Source: Neolewinella aquimaris
Lineage (GTDB): Bacteria > Bacteroidota > Bacteroidia > Chitinophagales > Saprospiraceae
NCBI RefSeq assembly: GCF_014197245.1
Contig: NZ_JACIFF010000003.1
Span: 384,077 to 448,076 of the forward strand
Reading direction: 5' to 3'
DNA: 64,000 bases
Under the pieces are notes generated by a model. The model did no database searches. It was given only the letters and a program-made list of their open reading frames with translations, and was not told where the DNA came from. Position 1 is the stretch's first letter; each line of letters starts with the position of its first letter. This document shows positions 60,379-64,000 of this stretch, piece by piece. A program made the position numbers and the translations under genes.

Positions 60379-61085
60379 ACCCCATCAACTGCCTGATCGT
60401 CGACGACGAAGAACTGGCCCGCCGGTTAGTCGGTTCCTACTGTGATCGCCTAAGCGACCTGCGGGTGGTGGGGGAAGCGAACAATCCGGTAGCGGCCATG
60501 GACATCCTACGGGAGCACGAGATCGATCTGCTCTTTCTCGACATTCAGATGCCGGAAATGACCGGGCTCGACTTTCTGCGTACCCTGCGCCGCCCGCCCG
60601 CCGTGATCCTGACCACCGCTTACAGCGATTATGCACTGGAGGGCTTTGAACTCGACGTGGTGGACTACCTGGTCAAGCCATTCAGTTTTGAACGCTTCGT
60701 CCGCGCGGTGGGTAAGGCCAGAGAATACCGCTTTTCCGATGTAGCCCGCTCCGGCGCGCCGCCGCCCCAGAGTGACGCCCCGCCCTACCAGTTGGTCCGC
60801 TCGGACCGAAAAACCTACCGCATTCCCCACGCCGATATCCTCTACATCGAGAGCATGCGGGAGTACGTCGCTTACCATACCCCTACCGGGCGCACCCTCG
60901 CGCTGGGCTCCCTGAAGCAATTGGAGGAAGAACTGCCGGCCAACTTCCTGCGGGTACACAAGTCGTACATCGTAGCGAAGGACAAGGTCGAGGTCCTGGA
61001 GGGAAACATGTTGCACATCGGGGGAGCAAAAATTCCCATTGGCGGCAGTTACCGGGAACACGTCAAGCAAGAACTGTTTAGCTGA
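60375..61085 (+). CDS. LytTR family response regulator
   Basis: A 236-residue regulator. Receiver domain 1-120 with phosphoacceptor Asp56 (LLFLDIQMPEMTG), TTAYSDYALEGFELD and Lys102 region (VDYLVKPFSFERFV). The C-terminal LytTR DNA-binding domain includes ADILYIESMREYVAYHTPTG and FLRVHKSYIVAKDKVEVLEG. LytTR proteins bind direct-repeat sites upstream of target genes. It is the partner of the upstream kinase; the divergent Spy-like gene is a candidate target. Confidence 0.93.
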   Translation: MNPINCLIVDDEELARRLVGSYCDRLSDLRVVGEANNPVAAMDILREHEIDLLFLDIQMPEMTGLDFLRTLRRPPAVILTTAYSDYALEGFELDVVDYLVKPFSFERFVRAVGKAREYRFSDVARSGAPPPQSDAPPYQLVRSDRKTYRIPHADILYIESMREYVAYHTPTGRTLALGSLKQLEEELPANFLRVHKSYIVAKDKVEVLEGNMLHIGGAKIPIGGSYREHVKQELFS

Positions 61086-61086
61086 T

Positions 61087-61362
61087 ATGAACTACTACAT
61101 TCTATTCTACGAAACGGCCGACGGCTACGAAGAGCGCCGGCAACCCTACCGCGATACCCACCTGAATATGCTCAGAAAGGCACAGGAGGAGGGGACGCTC
61201 CTGATGGCCGGCGCCTACGACCCAATCGACGGGGCTGCCCTGGTGTTCCGCTGCAAACATCAGGATACGGTGGAGGAATTCGCCCGGGAGGATCCGTACG
61301 TCAAGAACGGGCTGGTGAAGCGGTGGTGGGTGAGGAAGTGGACGGTGGTGGTGGGGGAGTGA
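61087..61362 (+). CDS. YciI-like protein
   Basis: A 91-residue single-domain protein of the YciI superfamily (MNYYILFYETADGYEERRQP; FAREDPYVKNGLVKRWWVRK), a ferredoxin-like fold with conserved His/Asp residues but unknown chemistry. It starts 1 bp after the LytTR stop. A purine-rich repeat begins near its stop codon. Confidence 0.82.
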   Translation: MNYYILFYETADGYEERRQPYRDTHLNMLRKAQEEGTLLMAGAYDPIDGAALVFRCKHQDTVEEFAREDPYVKNGLVKRWWVRKWTVVVGE

Positions 61363-61410
61363 AGGGGAGAAGGAGTGAGGGGGTGAAGGGGAGAGGGATT
61401 GAGGGGGGTG
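61356..61410 (+). repeat. Purine-rich intergenic repeat, copy C (single arm)
   Basis: A GGAGTGAAGGGG / GGGATTGAGGGG-type array starts within the YciI-like stop region. It matches the left arms of copies A and B, but I see no mirrored pyrimidine arm. Confidence 0.6.
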
Positions 61411-61443
61411 GTTACCTTGGGGCTTTAAATTAAAGTGAGCGCT

Positions 61444-62157
61444 ATGTTTATTATTCCCGCGATTGATTTGATTGATGGTAAGTGCGTGCGCCTGACGCAG
61501 GGCGATTATGCGCGGAAGACGGTTTACAATGAAGATCCGCTGGCGGTGGCGCGGGAGTTTGAGGCGGCGGGGCTGGAGCGGTTGCACGTGGTGGACCTGG
61601 ACGGGGCGCGGGGTGGCGGGATCGTCAACCATAAGGTGCTGGAGCGGATTGCCGGGGGAACGAAGTTGAAGATCGACTGGGGTGGGGGGATGAAGAGCGA
61701 CGAGGATTTGCGGGTGGCCTTCGAGGCGGGAGCCCACCAGGTGACCGGGGGAACGATTGCCGTGAAGCAGCCGGAAGTATTTCTGGGGTGGTTGGAGCGC
61801 TTCGGGCCGGAGCGGATTATTCTGGGGACTGACGTGCGCGGTGATAAGATCGCCGTAAGCGGCTGGGAGGAGGCCAGCGACCGGGAGCTGTTTGAGTTTT
61901 TGGCGGATTACGTGGAGCGGGGGGTGAAGTATACCATCTGTACCGACGTAAGTAAGGACGGGCTGCTGCAGGGGACGGCCCGCGAGCTGTACGCCCGCAT
62001 CCGTCGGGAACAGCCGGAGGTGAACCTGATCGCTAGCGGGGGAGTGACCACGACCGAAGACCTGGACGCGCTGGCTGCGCTGGACTGCTACGGGGTGATC
62101 GTGGGGAAGGCGATTTACGAGGGGCGGATCGGGTTAGGGGATCTGAGTCGATTTTGA
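61444..62157 (+). CDS. hisA: HisA, ProFAR isomerase of histidine biosynthesis
   Basis: A 237-residue TIM-barrel that isomerises ProFAR to PRFAR in histidine synthesis. The ATG at 61444 gives the standard N-terminus (MFIIPAIDLIDGKCVRLTQG with catalytic Asp8). Phosphate-binding loops DWGGGMKSDEDLRVAFEAG and SGGVTTTEDLDALAALDC, and the second acidic motif GTDVRGDKIAVSGW, are intact. No other his genes are in the window. Confidence 0.94.
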   Translation: MFIIPAIDLIDGKCVRLTQGDYARKTVYNEDPLAVAREFEAAGLERLHVVDLDGARGGGIVNHKVLERIAGGTKLKIDWGGGMKSDEDLRVAFEAGAHQVTGGTIAVKQPEVFLGWLERFGPERIILGTDVRGDKIAVSGWEEASDRELFEFLADYVERGVKYTICTDVSKDGLLQGTARELYARIRREQPEVNLIASGGVTTTEDLDALAALDCYGVIVGKAIYEGRIGLGDLSRF

Positions 62158-62427
62158 AGAATTACCGCTTCTTTTTCAACCAGAGTTGAATTAACATATA
62201 CGAGGGTCCGGCTGCTTGGCGTTAATGGGATTCCGTGTCCAAATTCGTAAACTGACCGGACTACTTACTGCCGAATTTTCGACAGTAAATCACCCTTGTC
62301 GCTTTCTTAGCTGGTGCAATAACGGTCCCCCTCCTCCATTCCTGATTTTCGAGTTTCCTGATGCCTTGGTTCCTTCAGAGCAAGGATGCCGGGACCGCTT
62401 TGCCCGCTCACCTTTACACTACACTCC

Positions 62428-63624
62428 ATGAAGAATCTGTACTTTCTCTTCCTGTGTTTCACCCTTTCATTCGCCGCCAAAGCCCAAACTATAGTACTAT
62501 ACTACAACTGGGAGAATACCGATCCTAAGGTTGCGGTCGTCGGTCCCAACGCAACCTCGGTCGGTTCCTTCGCTAATACCAAGACCCGCATAGATGGAAA
62601 TTCGAAGGGACTTACCCCGGGCGGTGGTACCAATAAGCAGGATATTCTACTGACCATTCCCTCCGTAGCCCAATTCAACGTGAAGGGAATCGACCTGTCC
62701 TTCGACTACCAGCGCGATGAGACGACGGCCACGATCTTCAAGCGGGGTAATTTCATCATGGGGGCAAATGACATGAACGTCAAATACCGGGTTACCGAAG
62801 CCGGGGGCGGATGTTCCGCGGTGATCAGTTCGCCGAATTTTTCCATCGCCGACGACGACGTTTACCGTAACTATCGCTTTACCTACGACCCTACCTCCGG
62901 CGTAGGCACCCTGTACCGAGACAACACCCAACTCTGGACAAACACCGGTACCGAAACCCCCAATCAGGATCTCTGCTGGACCGACGACGGCGAAATCGTA
63001 ATCGGTACCCTCATGGACGGAGGCGGAAAAGGAAACGCGCTGATGGATAATCTGCTGCTGCAGGAGCCCAACTTTCAGACACAATTGCCCATCGAACTGA
63101 CTGACTTCGCCGCCATCCCCGAAAACGGTCAGGTAAACCTCAACTGGACCACCGCCACGGAAATCGACAACGACTACTTCGAGGTGGAGCGATCGGCAAC
63201 CGGCAGCGCGTGGGAAGCACTTGGACGAGTAACCGGAAGTGGTACCTCCGCAAGCACCAATCGGTATGACTTTACGGATCGCAATCCGCTCACCGGCACT
63301 TCATTTTACCGGCTACGGCAGGTCGATTTCGGGCAGACATACACCTATTCACTCATAGCCAAAGTTGCCGTCCACAAGGGTAGCAGCAGCCGAACTGGCC
63401 CGGTAGCCTTTCCAAACCCCACCGCCGGCGTGCTGGAATTTACGACCACCACTTCCGAGCAACTTCCCCGCGTACTGGATCCCCTGGGCCGATCCATCGA
63501 TCTTAGCGGAAGGATGAAGCGCAGTGGCACCAATACTTACCGACTGGACCTCACCGGTCTATCTACGGGAATCTATCGCATTCTGGATGGTGAGTTCGGG
63601 TATCTGCCGGTCGTAAAACTCTAG
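62428..63624 (+). CDS. T9SS cargo protein with LamG-like region
   Basis: A 398-residue secreted protein from ATG 62428 with a signal peptide (MKNLYFLFLCFTLSFAAKAQ). Residues ~25-220 are beta-rich with a possible LamG/concanavalin-like region (DLSFDYQRDETTATIFKRGN; VGTLYRDNTQLWTNTGTET). The segment LNWTTATEIDNDYFEVERS with FYRLRQVDFG is typical of T9SS cargo proteins; a short type A sorting domain (VAFPNPTAGVLEFTT; LSTGIYRILDGEFGYLPVV) ends the protein. Its 3' end overlaps hemN by 66 bp on the other strand. Confidence 0.85.
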   Translation: MKNLYFLFLCFTLSFAAKAQTIVLYYNWENTDPKVAVVGPNATSVGSFANTKTRIDGNSKGLTPGGGTNKQDILLTIPSVAQFNVKGIDLSFDYQRDETTATIFKRGNFIMGANDMNVKYRVTEAGGGCSAVISSPNFSIADDDVYRNYRFTYDPTSGVGTLYRDNTQLWTNTGTETPNQDLCWTDDGEIVIGTLMDGGGKGNALMDNLLLQEPNFQTQLPIELTDFAAIPENGQVNLNWTTATEIDNDYFEVERSATGSAWEALGRVTGSGTSASTNRYDFTDRNPLTGTSFYRLRQVDFGQTYTYSLIAKVAVHKGSSSRTGPVAFPNPTAGVLEFTTTTSEQLPRVLDPLGRSIDLSGRMKRSGTNTYRLDLTGLSTGIYRILDGEFGYLPVVKL

Positions 63625-63999
63625 CTCAGTAGCAAGCGGGGTGCTACCCGCCACACGGCCGGGCTGCTTCTCCCAGTAATGGTCGTCGAGCGGCAGGCAA
63701 ATGTTGCGCAGGAAGGGCCGTCCGGCCGCGGTCACCTCCACCCGGTAGGGGGAGCGCCTTACGATACCGTCGACGGCCATCTCGTTCCACTGCTCCACGG
63801 CGCGGTCGAGTGCCGGGCACTGAAGGTTTTCGTCCTTCCAATCCGTGTAGCCGCGGCACATGAGGTTCAGGATGTGGCGGCGCACGATTTGCTCCTCGTC
63901 CGTAAGCTGGTGGCCACGCACGATGGGCAGTTTGCCCTGCACGAGCACCGCGTACTGGTATGCCTCTACTTGTTTTTCGTTCTGGACGTAAGTGTCCCA
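63559..63999 (-). CDS. hemN: Oxygen-independent coproporphyrinogen III oxidase HemN, C-terminal part
   Basis: The C-terminal ~146 residues of HemN, open to the window edge (5' part missing). EEQIVRRHILNLMCRGYTDW, WNEMAVDGIVRRSPYRVEVT and AAGRPFLRNICLPLDDHYW match the end of HemN, the radical-SAM enzyme that makes protoporphyrinogen without oxygen. The radical-SAM CxxxCxxC motif would lie upstream, outside the window. The frame runs ~22 residues into the opposing T9SS gene before stopping. Confidence 0.8.
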   Translation of the reverse strand, partial: WDTYVQNEKQVEAYQYAVLVQGKLPIVRGHQLTDEEQIVRRHILNLMCRGYTDWKDENLQCPALDRAVEQWNEMAVDGIVRRSPYRVEVTAAGRPFLRNICLPLDDHYWEKQPGRVAGSTPLATELEFYDRQIPELTIQNAIDSRR

Positions 64000-64000
64000 A

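Overview
This window is chromosomal DNA of a member of the phylum Bacteroidota, most likely a marine Lewinella/Saprospiria-type bacterium with roughly 55-60% GC. The evidence is a type IX secretion (T9SS) sorting domain on two proteins, a SusC/SusD pair, LytS/LytTR signalling, promoters of the Bacteroidota form TTG-N19..23-TAnnTTTG, and start sites without clear Shine-Dalgarno sequences. The genus is an inference from protein style, not a measured placement. I see no rRNA operon, insertion sequence, prophage or CRISPR array.

Layout. 1-1238: 3' end of a secreted thrombospondin-type-3-repeat protein. 1304-6562 (minus): recG, rlmB and a CotH-kinase surface protein. 6631-14628: short units with an aldose-epimerase-like protein, a DUF4350/DUF4129 pair, a DUF2853 protein, an SDR oxidoreductase, a SET-domain protein, a glutaryl-CoA dehydrogenase-like enzyme, an M23 peptidase and an ArsR-type regulator. 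14714-14820: candidate small RNA or attenuated leader. 14950-19593: a small TPR-like protein plus secG, facing a vSGLT-like Na+/sugar symporter and a helical conserved hypothetical. 19873-27417: SusC, SusD-like, a small lipoprotein, a Tat-exported PLP aminotransferase, then an AEC transporter. 27424-31738: stress-like block (PRC-barrel, holin-like, YtxH, XRE regulator, lone receiver protein, cysteine-poor thioredoxin fold, ECF sigma factor). 32015-34684: M23 peptidase and the ribosomal genes rpsF, rpsR, rplI. 34695-42038: kdsD-like isomerase, recQ, tRNA-Ser, dprA, alkaline phosphatase, fatty acid desaturase. 42111-51206: LolC/E-like permease, MarR, LolA-like protein, two oxidoreductases, a eukaryotic-type citrate synthase, gcvH, vanZ, tonB, tRNA-Pro. 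51265-59175 (minus): SLC13 transporter, M1 aminopeptidase, outer-membrane beta-barrel protein, Spy-like protein. 59347-62157: LytS/LytTR pair, YciI-like protein, hisA. 62428-64000: T9SS cargo protein overlapping the 3' end of hemN.

How genes fit together. Most of the window is housekeeping or envelope function. The most distinctive unit is the SusC/SusD-like/lipoprotein/Tat-aminotransferase operon, which couples TonB-driven import with an exported PLP enzyme and no glycoside hydrolase. A second unit is the stress-like block, where a receiver-only protein lies 15 bp from a thioredoxin fold that lacks the CxxC site. A third is a Spy-like protein and beta-barrel protein divergent from a LytS/LytTR pair. 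At the DNA level there is a purine-rich repeat family that directly follows the stop codons of three unrelated genes, a cluster of 23-bp repeats upstream of the beta-barrel gene, and two unusually long perfect palindromes between convergent genes.
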